Assembly: GCF_900700375.1 (NCBI RefSeq)
Contig: NW_021629837.1
Location: 1-64,000, forward strand
Direction: 5' to 3'
From: Denticeps clupeoides
Lineage: Eukaryota > Chordata > Actinopteri > Clupeiformes > Denticipitidae
DNA length: 64,000 nucleotides
How positions within the stretch are numbered: the first letter of the stretch is position 1; each line of letters opens with the position of its first letter. The notes beneath the pieces were generated by a model. That model saw only the letters and a list, made by a program, of their open reading frames with translations. It had not been told where the DNA came from and searched no databases. Made by a program: the position numbers and the translations under genes. Below, piece by piece: positions 8,617-18,380 of this stretch.

Positions 8617-10684
8617 GGGTAAGAAAGTCTGTAAGTCATAAGCCCTTCTGAATTCAGCACTTCAGTGTCATCAGAATTTCTTTGAACTGAAAAACAACCA
8701 TACACTTCGTCTAATGAGTGCTTAGTTGAACCCGCTAAAAAATCTTACCTGCTTGAGCACATGTTGAATTATAGTTAAAAGTAGGGCAGTTGTCAGAGTG
8801 TAAATCCATCATACTCCATCATGGGCTAGTAAAATTCAGCTTCCAGATTTACAATCTAAAGTGGAATTAAGCAAAGTTAATTACTTTATACATTAAAAAG
8901 CACATTCCTTCCTTTTGACAGATATACTGATGTGTTTCTGTGTTCACCAAAAAAATACCAGAATGTATCTCTACCCCGTCTCAAGTCAAAATTCACATAT
9001 TTAAAAACATGCAGCAATCAAATTTGATGTGTAATATCAAGCTGTTTTTTTTCTGATGCCTTTGTTGCAATTTTACTTACTTTAACTTTATTTTTGAAAC
9101 AGATACCAGTGATAATGAAGATGAATTCTCTCAGACTCCAGGGAACACGTCACTCAGATGGCTCTCTATTGCATCCTGCATGGCTATACATCCCTCCACC
9201 AGATTGTGAAATTCAAAATGCCAGGAAGACAGTATGAACCAGTGGTGGGATTTCTCAACAATTACAGGAGATGGAGGAGGAAACAAGGGCCCACGGCTCC
9301 CATTCCAAACCAAGATGTCCACATGACCAATACTTCACACTGGCCAATAATGTAATAATAAAAAAGGGAAAGTGCAGGGTTCCTAGATTCACAGGAATAT
9401 TCAAAGTTATGTGCAAAAATGCAACGTACACTTTTATTCCACAGCAGAGAATAACTGTTTTTGAAGTTTCACACAAAGTAAAATCTGTGCAAAACATATT
9501 ATGCACCACAAGAATAGTCTTGTATCAAATGGAACTGTACATATGTTGTTTGTTCCCTTTTCACTTATTTGATGATTTTTATAAAAATATTTACTGATTA
9601 TACATAAAATTTGAACATACTCTCATGATCCTTGAGTTGAAAATTCTCAGTGCTTTGGAAAAACAAAAAAAAAACATTGTGGTTCGTTCATGCTGTCAAG
9701 GCCGAGCCAGGGGGCGCGTTCACTTGCATGAGGCTGGAGCTGGAAGCAGACTGTGGGGCGAATATACGTGCACGCAGAGCATCATGAAAACAGGGCAGGC
9801 GCAGAGCTGATCTGGAACAACTTCTGTTTGCCATGTTGATGCTCATGCAGCACGGCAGGTATGTGGAAGGTGTTCAGTAGCAGGCGGCGCCACGCACCGG
9901 AAACAGCAAGCATCTGGTTACCATGGTGATATGCACGCTGCAGCAAGGAGCCGGGCTGTAGATGGGGTTAAGGAGACTAGTTGTGGGGGTTCCTGTGCGC
10001 CCCCTACCGACAGTATTAAGTGCCACAGCTACAAATAGAAAAAAGAGGCATAAGATTTTTTTGTTTAGTTTTATTTATTTTTCCAGAGGCATTCATCCTC
10101 CATTCATATTTAATATTACTCAAGCAATAAATAAACACAAAACAATGTGGATGTCTTATTTCATAACATAAAAAACAGCCCATCATTTATATATGTGCAA
10201 TTATGACTGGAACGTCAAAGGTTAATATCCATAAACCAGCAAGGTGTCACTGCGCTCAGCTCACATTAGATGTTCAGGTGACCCTCTTGCAAGGGAAGGG
10301 GGTCACATTTTGCGACAGCAGCCTCATATATTGTGACCCCACAGAAAATAAGAACGAAACAGAAACTGGGGGACCAAAACATATTCAGATGTCATACTTG
10401 TAGAAATAAAAATCATGACTAACTGGAGTGTTCTGCTCCTGCTGCAGGTAGGGTGACAGTTTCTGACAGCAGCCATTGTATCTCGTGACCCCACAAAATC
10501 TACAAATCAGAGACTGAAGTCTCAGAAAAATTCTGAGAAATTAAAATTTCACATATTTCTCAAAATATGAGTACATTCTGAGCACAAAACAATAGTATAA
10601 ACAATGCATTATAAAAGGTCCTCGGACAACACTATGAAAATGAAATTAACATGATAAAATGCGCAACGCGAATGCTGGCGCCAT
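8617..10684. other. Mostly non-coding; one exon-like patch at about 9103-9205
   Basis: At 9103 an AACAG acceptor precedes a frame reading TSDNEDEFSQTPGNTSLRWL and ending ..HPSTRL before a stop; units 2 and 3 read DESSQTP there. The acidic, Ser-rich start looks exon-like, but no partner exon is certain. An RFX X-box-like GTTACCATGGTGAT lies at about 9917-9930. Two diverged direct repeats 150 bp apart (around 10300 and 10450) share GACAGCAGCC and GTGACCCCACA. Nothing else is recognisable. Confidence 0.35.
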
Positions 10685-10834
10685 TTTACATTTACAGCAT
10701 TTATCAGACGCCCTGATCCAGAGGAACTTACAACCAGTAGTTAGAGGGACAGTCCTCCTGGAGACACTAAGTGGGATTTGAACCTGGGTCTTCTGGTTTG
10801 TAGGCGAGCGTGTTTCCCACTTGGCTTCTACCAC
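10685..10834 (-). mobile_element. SINE-B with internal deletion, minus strand, unit 1
   Basis: Tail TTTACATTTACAGCATTTAT and head GGGATTTGAACCTGGGTCTT are both present. The stretch carrying the GTGTCTTGCTCAGGGACAC segment is missing. Confidence 0.85.
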
Positions 10835-10930
10835 ACACGCCACGAAAAGGTGAAGAGAGGAGCGTCACGTAAAAAGCGCATAATGACACAGCGCCACTAG
10901 AGTCACACGTCACGGTGTTACACAGCACTT

Positions 10931-10956
10931 CTTGTCGCGGGGTTCAGCGCGACAAG
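10931..10956. other. Perfect 9-bp inverted repeat (hairpin), unit 1
   Basis: CTTGTCGCG and CGCGACAAG pair perfectly around the 8-nt loop GGGTTCAG, in a CpG-rich patch upstream of the proline-rich gene. It is unchanged at 30552-30577 and 50158-50183. The function is unknown. Confidence 0.7.
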
Positions 10957-11454
10957 TGGGCGTGGTTAACGCTGTCACTTCAGACGCGCAAACAGGAGAA
11001 AACAGCGGCTTTCAGAGAGCAGCACAATGCAGAAATAAGTGAAGAGGGAGAATAAAAAGGTTTAGGAAACACTTAGAGGGGCATGAGCAGGTAAAATAGT
11101 TCCATCGGTGAGCTCCCCTGTACAGACGGTAGAGATTGAGGTGGCCTCACATTTTCCTGATCAAAATAAATGGCATTATTGAAAATAAATATATTAATAC
11201 ATATATTAAGGAAACACTGCGTGCACGAGTCGAAATAGCTTCTACCCTGTCTAGCAATTACTGGCCGTCCGAGTTGTTCTCACAGTAGGAAAACTGGACT
11301 TAACAACAAGTTTATTTATTACTAGTATTTAGTATTTAACTGCATGTACTACTGCTTATTTGTCATTTAATGCAGCTTCATCAAATTACCAACATAAAAT
11401 CCTTATTTACTTATTTAAGTCGCATTTTATGAACGCCTCCGTGTTTAATTTTAG
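10957..11454. other. Upstream region of the proline-rich gene, unit 1
   Basis: AT-rich, no gene seen. It ends in a TTTAATTTTAG tract that could be an acceptor for the CpG-rich segment 11455-11563. Confidence 0.4.
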
Positions 11455-11499
11455 AATCGCGCGGCGCCGCACGTCGCGTCGGACGAGAACGTCGTTGTC

Positions 11500-14481
11500 A
11501 TGGAAACGGAGTTTGTTGATCCTCAGAGCTGTAAAGCGACCGAGAGGAGCGACATCGTTTTTGGTGAGTAAAGAGTAAAATGATGTTTTTGCGTTGACCA
11601 GCTGGTTTGTGGCCTCTAACCCTTCAGCGCGGGACCGGCGCCATGTTTTACTAATTAAAATAGTCTCCGTTTATCCAGCCGACATCGGTTTAGCTGCGAT
11701 TTCCACAGCGAATAGGCTTATACTCGCAGCAACAGACTCTCAGTCGACTATTCGCGCAGATATTCTCATTTATTTATGTATTTCTGCGAATTCGCGGTTC
11801 ATTTGCATATTTGGCTGCTTCGCCGTCATAATTTTGAAAAACGGGGAAAGTCTACTTGGTGTTTTGAGTGAGTAACAGAATAAATAAAATAATTTTGTTG
11901 TCTGGTTATGTGGCTGTCGTTTGCTGTGTTTGCCCGTGTACTTTTACTGCTCAGGAAGATGAATTCAGTGTTTCTAGATCTCACTACAAATCACGTGGTG
12001 ACTAAAGAACTTTAAAAAAGCGTCGCACTCCGGTCAGTGACGTGTCGTTTGTGTTTTAATTTAAACAGAAATAGAAGCTGAGCAAAGTGAGCAGATTGAG
12101 ATTTCCCAGATTGAGAGATTCATCAGGATGGAGACCGTGAGAGAGCAGCGAGGAGGACCAGGACATCCAGGATCCGACAGCAGCGGGAAGACGACGGTTG
12201 GTCCAGGCCCAGTTCAGCGGTGTGCGGCTGCATATCTACTGGGTTCTCGGGCCTGTGCTAAACCGACTGAGGGTAAAATTTTGCATGTTTTTTCTGGTGT
12301 TTTCTTGAACAAATTAATGATAAAACCACCTATCCCTTAATTTACAGTTGAGTTTTGTGAAAGTGAGGTGATTGTCATTGTGATACACTGCAGCACCACA
12401 CATGGTGACACAACGAAATGTGTCCTCTGCTTTTATCCATCACCCTTAGTGAACACGGGTTTGCTTCTTTACCCGCTAGGCCACCACTGCTCAGGCATAA
12501 TTATTCGGCAGAGGGCACAAGAGGAAAAGTTAAAATAGAAATGTATGCATGTTTTGTGATCTGCACATGACTGAGGAAGACATTTTATACTATACATCCC
12601 AATTTGAATCATAATTAATGTGAAGATTTATGAATCTGCACAGTTTTAAAGTTAACGACTATTTTAAGAAGCAAATATTTCCCAGTTATCTTGTTAACTA
12701 AGTCTTACATGTTACTGTTGTAGTCTTTACACTTGTGGTAAATCTTGTTATTGTCTCTGTTAAAGGTTTGGCTATTCTAATTGAGCCAATGCCCCTACCA
12801 TCAAAAGGGCAGAAGAAGGTGCAGAAATATCCTGCAGCCAGAAAGCCCCAGCGACACTTCAAGGCTGGTCCATCACGGGTCAACGTGCTGACAAAGCTGC
12901 CCCTGACGGGTACCACAGCCAAGTCACCTGTCCCCTACACTGTACCCAAGAGGACCAGACCAGACACCTTGTCCAGGAGGAACCAGACAAGCTGTCCATA
13001 CGGAAGACCCCAGCCTGGAACGTCCACTGTGCTGCCTCTGCCTGTCACCGCTGTGACCAGTTCATCAGAGGCAGGCATGAAGGTCCCCAGGATGCAGCTG
13101 CCCCAGGACAAGTTAGTCCATCTCTTCAGCACTCAGGAAAAGCCAAATCCACTGAGTGCCGTGTGCCATCTTGGAGGAAACCACATTCTTGTCTCATGTT
13201 GTCCAGCTCGACATCAGAGCGAGAATCAATGAAGAGAAAGGAGACCATGAGAGAGCAGCAAGGAGGACCAGGACATCCAGGATCTGACAGCAGCAGGAAG
13301 ACGACGGCCGGTCCAGGCCCAGTTCAACGGTGCGCGGCTGCGTATCTACTGGGTTCTCGGGCCTGTGCTAAACCGACTGAGGGTAAAACTTTGAATGTTT
13401 TTTTCTGGTGTTTTCTTGAACAAATTAATGATAAAAACCACCTATCCCTTAATTTACAGTTGAGTTTTGTGAAAGTGAGGCGATTGTCATTGTGATACAC
13501 TGCAGCACCGCACATGGTGACACAACAAAATGTGTCCTCTGCTTTTATCCATCACCCTTAGTGAACACGGGTTTGCTTCTTTACCCGCTAGGCCACCACT
13601 GCCTCAGGCATAATTAATTCGGCAGAGGGCACAAGAGGAAAAGAAAATAGAAATCTATGCATGTTTTGTGATCTGCACATGACTGAGGGAGACATTTTAT
13701 ACTTTATATCCCAACATGAATCATAATTAGTGTGAAGATTTCAGAATCTGCATAGTTTTAAAGTTAATGACCATTTCAACAAGCAAATAATTCCCAGTTA
13801 TCTTGTTAAATAAGTTGTACGTGTTACTGTTGTAGTCTTTACACTCATGGTAAATCTTGTTATTCTTTTGAAGGTTTAGCCATTCTAATTGAGCCAATGC
13901 CCCAACCGTCAAAAAGGCAGAAGAAGGTGCAGCAATATCCTGCAGCCAGGAAGCCCCAGCGACACCCCAAGGCCGGTCCATCACAGGTCAAAACGCTGAC
14001 CAAGCTGCCCCTGACAGGTACTGTAGCCAAGCCGCCTGTCCCCTACACTGTAGCCAAGAGGACCAGACCAGACACCTTGGCCGGGAGGAACCAGATGAGC
14101 TGTCCATACGGAAGACCCCAGCCTGGAACGTCCACTGTGCTGCCTCTGCCTGTCACCGCTGTGAGCAGTTTACCAGAGGCAGGCATGAAGGCCCCCAGGA
14201 TGCAGCCAGACCCGACCACCCCCTGGACCCAGCTGCCCCGGGACAAGTTGGTCCGTCTCTTCAGCACTCAGGAAAAGCCGAATCCACCGAGTGCTGTGTG
14301 CCTTCCATCTTGGAAGAAGCCGCATTCTCGCCTCATGACGTCCACCACAACATCAGAGCGAGAAGCAATGAAGAGAGAGGCTCAGCGGCAGCGAGAGGAG
14401 GCGGCCAGGATCACCCGTAATGGGGTAGACTGCAGCGTACTGGCTGACCGCTGGCACTACCCGTACATCTGGCCTAATTAA
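11500..14481 (+). CDS. Uncharacterised Pro/Lys/Arg-rich gene with internal exon duplication, unit 1
   Basis: Exon A 11500-11563 (METEFVDPQSCKATERSDIV) lies in a CpG-rich patch and ends at GTGAGT. Exon B 12069-12272 (EIEAEQSEQIEISQIERFIR, then GPGPVQRCAAAYLLGSRACA) joins in phase 1. Exon C starts at 12766 (GLAILIEPMPLPSKGQKKVQ). Exon C' is 13874-14481 and ends DRWHYPYIWPN. All borders have GT/AG and phase 1. A 1.1-kb tandem duplication fused the end of exon C to a second exon B, which reads REQQGGPGHPGSD and has its donor at 13383. Relative to C', exon C lacks 4 nt after GTGTGCC, so its frame stops at 13232. Proteins from A-B-C and A-B-C' are both conceivable. The product is basic and probably disordered. 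I do not recognise a family. Confidence 0.6.
12358..12490 (-). mobile_element. SINE-A with large internal deletion, first copy, unit 1
   Basis: The tail (GTGATTGTCATTGTGATACA) joins through GTGAACACGGG to the head end (CTTTACCCGCTAGGCCACC). The missing middle is the same in the second copy at 13470-13602, so it was lost before the internal duplication. Confidence 0.8.
13470..13602 (-). mobile_element. SINE-A with large internal deletion, second copy, unit 1
   Basis: Duplicate of the element at 12358-12490, carried along by the 1.1-kb duplication. Confidence 0.8.
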
Positions 14482-14698
14482 TGGTAAGTAAGTGAGAGGT
14501 AAGTGAAGTAATATGTAATAAGTTAGGTAGTAATACTTATTTAGTAATATGTAGTAAGTGTAGGTTATACTATTTAGTTATATGTAGTAATTGGGTAATT
14601 AGTCTAGACAGGACTTGTAATTGATATGATGTCTGTGTGTTTTACGTGTGTAGTTCTAGTGACACGGTAGTACAGTGCTTGGAGATATGAGCCACCCG

Positions 14699-14840
14699 TA
14701 GGCCATATATCAGGAAAAGTTGGAACATACACTACCTTCCTCACACATCTACACACAAACCTCATACATACACCATATATTCCTCACACATCTACACACA
14801 AACCTCGCACATACAACACGTTTACTTGATATATGGCCTA
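14699..14840. repeat. 14-bp inverted repeat enclosing a 43-bp tandem repeat, unit 1
   Basis: TAGGCCATATATCA at 14699-14712 is the exact reverse complement of TGATATATGGCCTA at 14827-14840. Between them lie two copies of a 43-bp unit starting TTCCTCACACATCTACACAC. To the left (14485-14600) is an AT-rich region of degenerate AGTAATATGTAGTAAG repeats. Possibly a small fold-back element. Confidence 0.7.
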
Positions 14841-14842
14841 GG

Positions 14843-14988
14843 GGGTGTCTCATATGGAGCTGCTGCCTTATAGAAAGAAGCTGGGTTCTAGTCCTGGCCC
14901 AGGTTCTTTCTGTGTGGAGTTTGCATGCGCTGGCCCGTGTTCACGTGGGTTTTTCTCCGGTACTCCGGTTTCCCACAATCAAAACATT
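14843..14988 (+). mobile_element. V-SINE (DANA/HE1-like) fragment, unit 1
   Basis: Contains the conserved V-SINE core TTTCTGTGTGGAGTTTGCAT, then CACGTGGGTTTTTCTCC and ACTCCGGTTTCCCACA. The tRNA-like head is very diverged and the 3' part is absent. Confidence 0.7.
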
Positions 14989-15132
14989 ATTTCAGACATT
15001 TTTCTACTATCTAGTAATTATTTTTTTATTATTTCAAATTTGTGACTTGTAATAACTGTAATTTGGCAGTTAAATTTAGTCAAACTACTGGTTGTTCTGT
15101 GAACCAGTATGAATTGGCAAACCAAATACAAA

Positions 15133-15203
15133 TCCCTGGTGGTGTATTGGTAACACATTCACCTTCATGGTGGAAAATACCAGGTTCGAACCCTGGCCAG
15201 GGT
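15133..15203 (+). pseudogene. tRNA-Glu-like sequence, unit 1
   Basis: The acceptor stem TCCCTGG pairs with CCAGGGT at six of seven positions. The T arm CCAGG-TTCGAAC-CCTGG is perfect. The D arm resembles tRNA-Glu, and the anticodon loop CTTCATG looks like a Glu loop that lost a base. Length is 71 nt here and 70 nt in units 2 and 3. Probably a decayed tRNA or SINE head, not a working tRNA. Confidence 0.6.
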
Positions 15204-15520
15204 GAAATTAATGGTTTGCCCCTCAACATTGTTGTTTTTCATTTTTATCTATCTGTTGGTAGTAAGTGGATTTTTGGTTCACAGGCGAGTGTTTTACCCA
15301 CTAGGCTACTTACCTACTAATTACAAGTCTGGTTGTAGTTGGCGTATCTTCTAAGCTATTTTTGAGCACCTGGTTTATTTTTAAGCCTCAGCTTTTTTTT
15401 GCAGAATGAAAAATGTTTCATTCGAAATATTTTTTTTTCTTTCATGTTCTTTATGTTTGTCTCTTTTCTGTTATTTTTCTCTATTTTTGTTTAATTTTAG
15501 TTTTGCCCTGAAAAGACTCA

Positions 15521-15876
15521 ATCATCCTCCTTTGTCTGTTGCAGAACAAACATGGGATTCTACCTTATCCTACCTCACAGCCCTTATTACACCTCGCACT
15601 GCATCTCGTATACTCCGAGCCTCCAGTACTGCTCGCATGGTCGCTCCATCGCTAAAGGTAAAAAGAAGCTCAAGACCTTCCTCTTTAGAGAATAGTTAGT
15701 AACTTGTAATGTTCTTATGTACAGAATCTACAACAAGAGTAAATAAAAATATTGTATTCATAGTTGAGGGTCCTAATGAACTAGAACTGATCACTTCATC
15801 GATGGTAACTTGAAAGCACGTTGTTAGTCGCTCTGGATAAGGGCGTCTGCCAATGCCTTAAACGTAAATGTAAATG
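15521..15876 (+). mobile_element. 3' end of a non-LTR retrotransposon (L2/CR1-like), unit 1
   Basis: One frame reads LTALITPRTASRILRASSTA; another reads KKLKTFLFREY near the end, typical of the last residues of LINE ORF2 proteins. It finishes with CGCTCTGGATAAGGGCGTCT and GTAAATGTAAATG, the tail also found on SINE-B. Only the extreme 3' end is present. Confidence 0.65.
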
Positions 15877-15879
15877 TGC

Positions 15880-16565
15880 TAAGACATGGCTTCCGTGTGG
15901 CCACTCTACCATACAGGCCTGCTGTGGATTGCTGCAGAGATGGTTGTACAAGAAGGTTCTCCTCTGTCCACAGAGGACCTCTGACAGAGTGACCTTTGGG
16001 CTTTTGGTCATGTCCTTGACTAAGGACCTTCTTCCCTGATTGCTCAGTTTAGGTGGCGGGCCAGCTCTAGGTAGACATCTGGTGGTTTGAAATGTATCCA
16101 CTTATGGATGATGGAGGCCACTGTGCTCATTGGGACCATCAAAGCAGAGCCATTTTTCTGCAACGTTCCCCAGATTTGTGCGTTAGACAATTCCTATGAC
16201 TTCATGCATTGTTTTGTTCTCTAGGTAGGAACTTCAACTGGGACCTTATATAACAGGTGTGTGCCTTTAAAATCATGTCCCAATCAAGAGATTTCTCCTC
16301 ATGTGGACTCCAACTAAGCTCGGTGCCTCCAGGGGGCATCGGGGCTCAATTTTGAGCTTCATGGTAAAGGCCTGTGAATACTTGTGCTTTCTCATTTTTT
16401 TCTTTTAATAAATTTGCTTAAACTTTAAGTAAACTTTTTTCATGTTGTCATTAGGGTGTGTTGAGTGTGTAGAAATGTGAGAGGGAAAAATTATTTAATA
16501 CATTTTGGAATAAGTTTGCAACATAACAAAATGTGGAAAAGTGAATACTTTCCAGATGCAAGTAT
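15880..16565 (-). mobile_element. Tc1/mariner transposon fragment, unit 1
   Basis: On the minus strand a piece reads PPKLSNQGRRSLVKDMTKSP then KVTLSEV, matching the N-terminal helix-turn-helix region of Tc1 transposases. Beyond it lies the typical untranslated end of fish Tc1 elements (GGACCTTATATA, ACAAAATGTGGAAAAGTGAA, ACTTTCCAGATGCA). Only this end survives. The coding part is broken and its catalytic part is absent. Confidence 0.8.
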
Positions 16566-16606
16566 TTGCTTTTTTACTGTGTATTCCATACATTACATTG
16601 AAAATT

Positions 16607-17033
16607 GAAGTGATTGTTATTGTGAAACACTGCAGCATAGCACACGGTGACACAACAAAATATGTTCTCTGCTTTTAACCATCACCCTTGGTGAGCAGTG
16701 GGCATCCATGACTGTGGAGTGGTGGTAGTAGCCTAGTGGGTAACACACTCGCCTATGAACCAGAAGACCCAGGTTCAAATCCCACTTACTACCATTGTGT
16801 CCCTGAGCAAGACACTTAACCCTAAGTTGCTCCACGGGGGGACTGTCCCTGTAACTACTGATTGTAAGTCACTCTGGATAAGGGCGTCTAATAAATGCTG
16901 TAAATGTAAATGACAGGCGCCCGGAGAGCAGTGTGTGGGGACGGTGCTTTGCTCAATGGCATCTTGGCTGTTCGCCATTCAAACTGGCAACCTTCTGATT
17001 ATGGGGCCACTTCCTTACCTGCTAGGACACCAG
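16607..17033 (-). mobile_element. SINE-A interrupted by SINE-B, unit 1
   Basis: The tail part is 16607-16712 and the head part 16910-17033 (CTGCTAGGACACC end). The two parts are contiguous once the nested SINE-B is removed. Confidence 0.88.
16713..16909 (+). mobile_element. SINE-B nested in SINE-A, full length, unit 1
   Basis: Head GGTGGTAGTAGCCTAGTGGG, B-box GGTTCAAATCCC, tail CTCTGGATAAGGGCGTCTAA and TAAATGTAA. It is flanked by a 5-bp target-site duplication ATGAC (16708-16712 and 16910-16914). Confidence 0.92.
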
Positions 17034-17041
17034 GCTTTCTG

Positions 17042-17270
17042 AAGGGGTTGACTTTACTCAACAGACTTTACCAAATATAAAGGTGAATGGAGACCAGTAT
17101 ATTTATGTCAGTGTGAGTAAGACCTGGACAGATGCAGAGACATATTGCAGAAGTACCTACACTGATCTCGTCAGCATAAGTTCGGCTGAGAATGCTAGGG
17201 ACAGCGCATTAAGACAACTTCATGTGGATTGTATCAGACCTGTATGGTAGTCGCTGAATGAGGCCCGCAC
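17042..17270 (+). pseudogene. C-type lectin-domain fragment (first half), plus strand, unit 1
   Basis: Reads VDFTQQTLPNIKVNGDQYIY then VSVSKTWTDAETYCRSTYTD and LVSISSAENARDS, the start of a fish C-type lectin domain (first conserved Cys in ETYCR). It opens without a signal peptide and ends in stops soon after the position where WIGL is expected. Unit 1 lacks 5 nt compared with units 2 and 3 after GCATTAAGACAA. The orientation is opposite to the lectin exons at 18673-19198. Confidence 0.75.
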
Positions 17271-17299
17271 TACAGTGCTGAGCGTCACCTGCTTTATCT

Positions 17300-17352
17300 G
17301 GTTCTCCAGTTGGTGAAGGAGGAGTCGCTCGGGTCAAACCAAGTCTTCACTC
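17300..17352 (-). pseudogene. C-type lectin-domain fragment (second half), minus strand, unit 1
   Basis: The minus strand reads KTWFDPSDSSFTNWRTR, the W-WSD-S-FTNW segment of a C-type lectin domain, followed by a stop. It lies only ~30 bp from the plus-strand first half, so a local inversion has scrambled an old lectin gene. Confidence 0.6.
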
Positions 17353-17470
17353 TGTAGGGGCCTACCCATGCATCTGTTCGACTCTCATTCGCACTCAAAT
17401 TTCTTATTCTGGTGAGATCAGTGTGATTATTTCTTCAAATTATTAATTTTTTATATATGTTGTGGCCATT

Positions 17471-17660
17471 GTGGTTGCATGGTGCTGCTGAGGTTAGCAA
17501 TGTAGCCTCACACCTCCAAGGTTGTGTGTTCAAAATCCCAGCTCAGACCTTGTGTGGCGGAGTGTGGATTTCCTCTGTGTTCTCTGGTTTCCTCCATCCA
17601 TCAAAAGCATGAGAGAATGAGGACTAAGCGGTTACGAATAATGAGTATGAGTCAATGAGA
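17471..17660 (+). mobile_element. V-SINE (DANA/HE1-like), diverged, unit 1
   Basis: The tRNA-like head is GTGGTTGCATGGTGCTGCTG with TGTGTTCAAAATCCC. The core GTGTGGATTTCCTCTGTGTT then CTCTGGTTTCCTCC follows. The 3' end GAGGACTAAGCGG followed by ATGAGTATGAGTCAATGAG corresponds to the GGGACTAAGCCG..ATGAATGAATG tail of zebrafish DANA. Confidence 0.75.
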
Positions 17661-17908
17661 ATTATCATTAAAACTCTTACATGCTGGAAGTAGACAATCT
17701 AGCCCTTTGGTGTACATTAACTACTCTTTCACTGTATCCTGGCACTGGCATCTTGAAAAACATCCATTGCTGGAAACTAGTGGCTATTCAGTACATTGAG
17801 GTTGTCTGTTTTATTGCCACGTAGAATGCTGCACTCAGCCCCTCCAACCAACCTGAATCAACCTCATATCTTAACACGCTCAGGAACAGGGTCAACCTGG
17901 ACACATCA

Positions 17909-18064
17909 CATTTACATTTACGGCATTGGCAGACGCCCTTATCCAGAGCGACTTACAACGTGCTTTCAAGTTACCATCGATGAGGAGATCAATTCCGGTT
18001 CACTAGGACCCCCCAACTATGAATACAATCTTTTTATTCACTCTGTTGTAGATTCTGTACACAT
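17909..18064 (-). mobile_element. LINE/SINE-type 3' tail, inverted copy, unit 1
   Basis: Reverse complement of about 15721-15876: CATTTACATTTACGGCATTG, GACGCCCTTATCCAGAGCG, then ACCATCGATGA and ATGAATACAATC up to GATTCTGTACA. The two copies form an inverted pair about 2 kb apart. Confidence 0.75.
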
Positions 18065-18380
18065 CAGTCCACTTGACCTTCATCCATCACGTCCACACAG
18101 ATGTTTAGTTCTTGTTGCATAGTGTGTGGAGATCTTTTAACTATCACTATGAAACCACAGCTCTTCAACATTTTATGTGATTTTACCTCTCCAAACAATG
18201 GTAATGTCAGACCCTGAGTGATAAAAACATGGATATAAGTGGTTATTGAAAAGGAGTTTCCCAAGTTACTCATACATTCCGGTCATAAAAACATGATTTA
18301 TTTTGTTGTTTAGAGGAATTATGAACATAGAATCATTCCCATGAGAATATAAAACACAATGCAATATTATAACTTGTTGT

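Larger units (their letters stand above)
12131..14379 (+). repeat. Internal tandem duplication of about 1.1 kb in the proline-rich gene, unit 1
   Basis: Copy 1 is 12131-13240 and copy 2 is 13241-14379. Exon B, the intron with its SINE, and most of exon C are repeated. The break joins exon C (ATGAAGAGAAAG) to exon B (GAGACC), with short shared AGAG/GAGA sequence. The two copies are clearly more diverged from each other than the same copy is between units, so the event predates the array. Confidence 0.88.

Noticed and set aside
14485-14600. CRISPR-like spaced repeats (AGTAATATGTAGTAAG)
   Set aside because: Degenerate AT-rich minisatellite in vertebrate DNA, without uniform repeats or spacers.
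14720-15052. 110-codon ORFs over the inverted repeat and V-SINE (14720, 34347, 53951)
   Set aside because: They translate C/A-rich repeats and SINE sequence.
15133-15203. Functional tRNA gene
   Set aside because: Anticodon loop and D arm do not form a standard tRNA-Glu; better seen as a relic.
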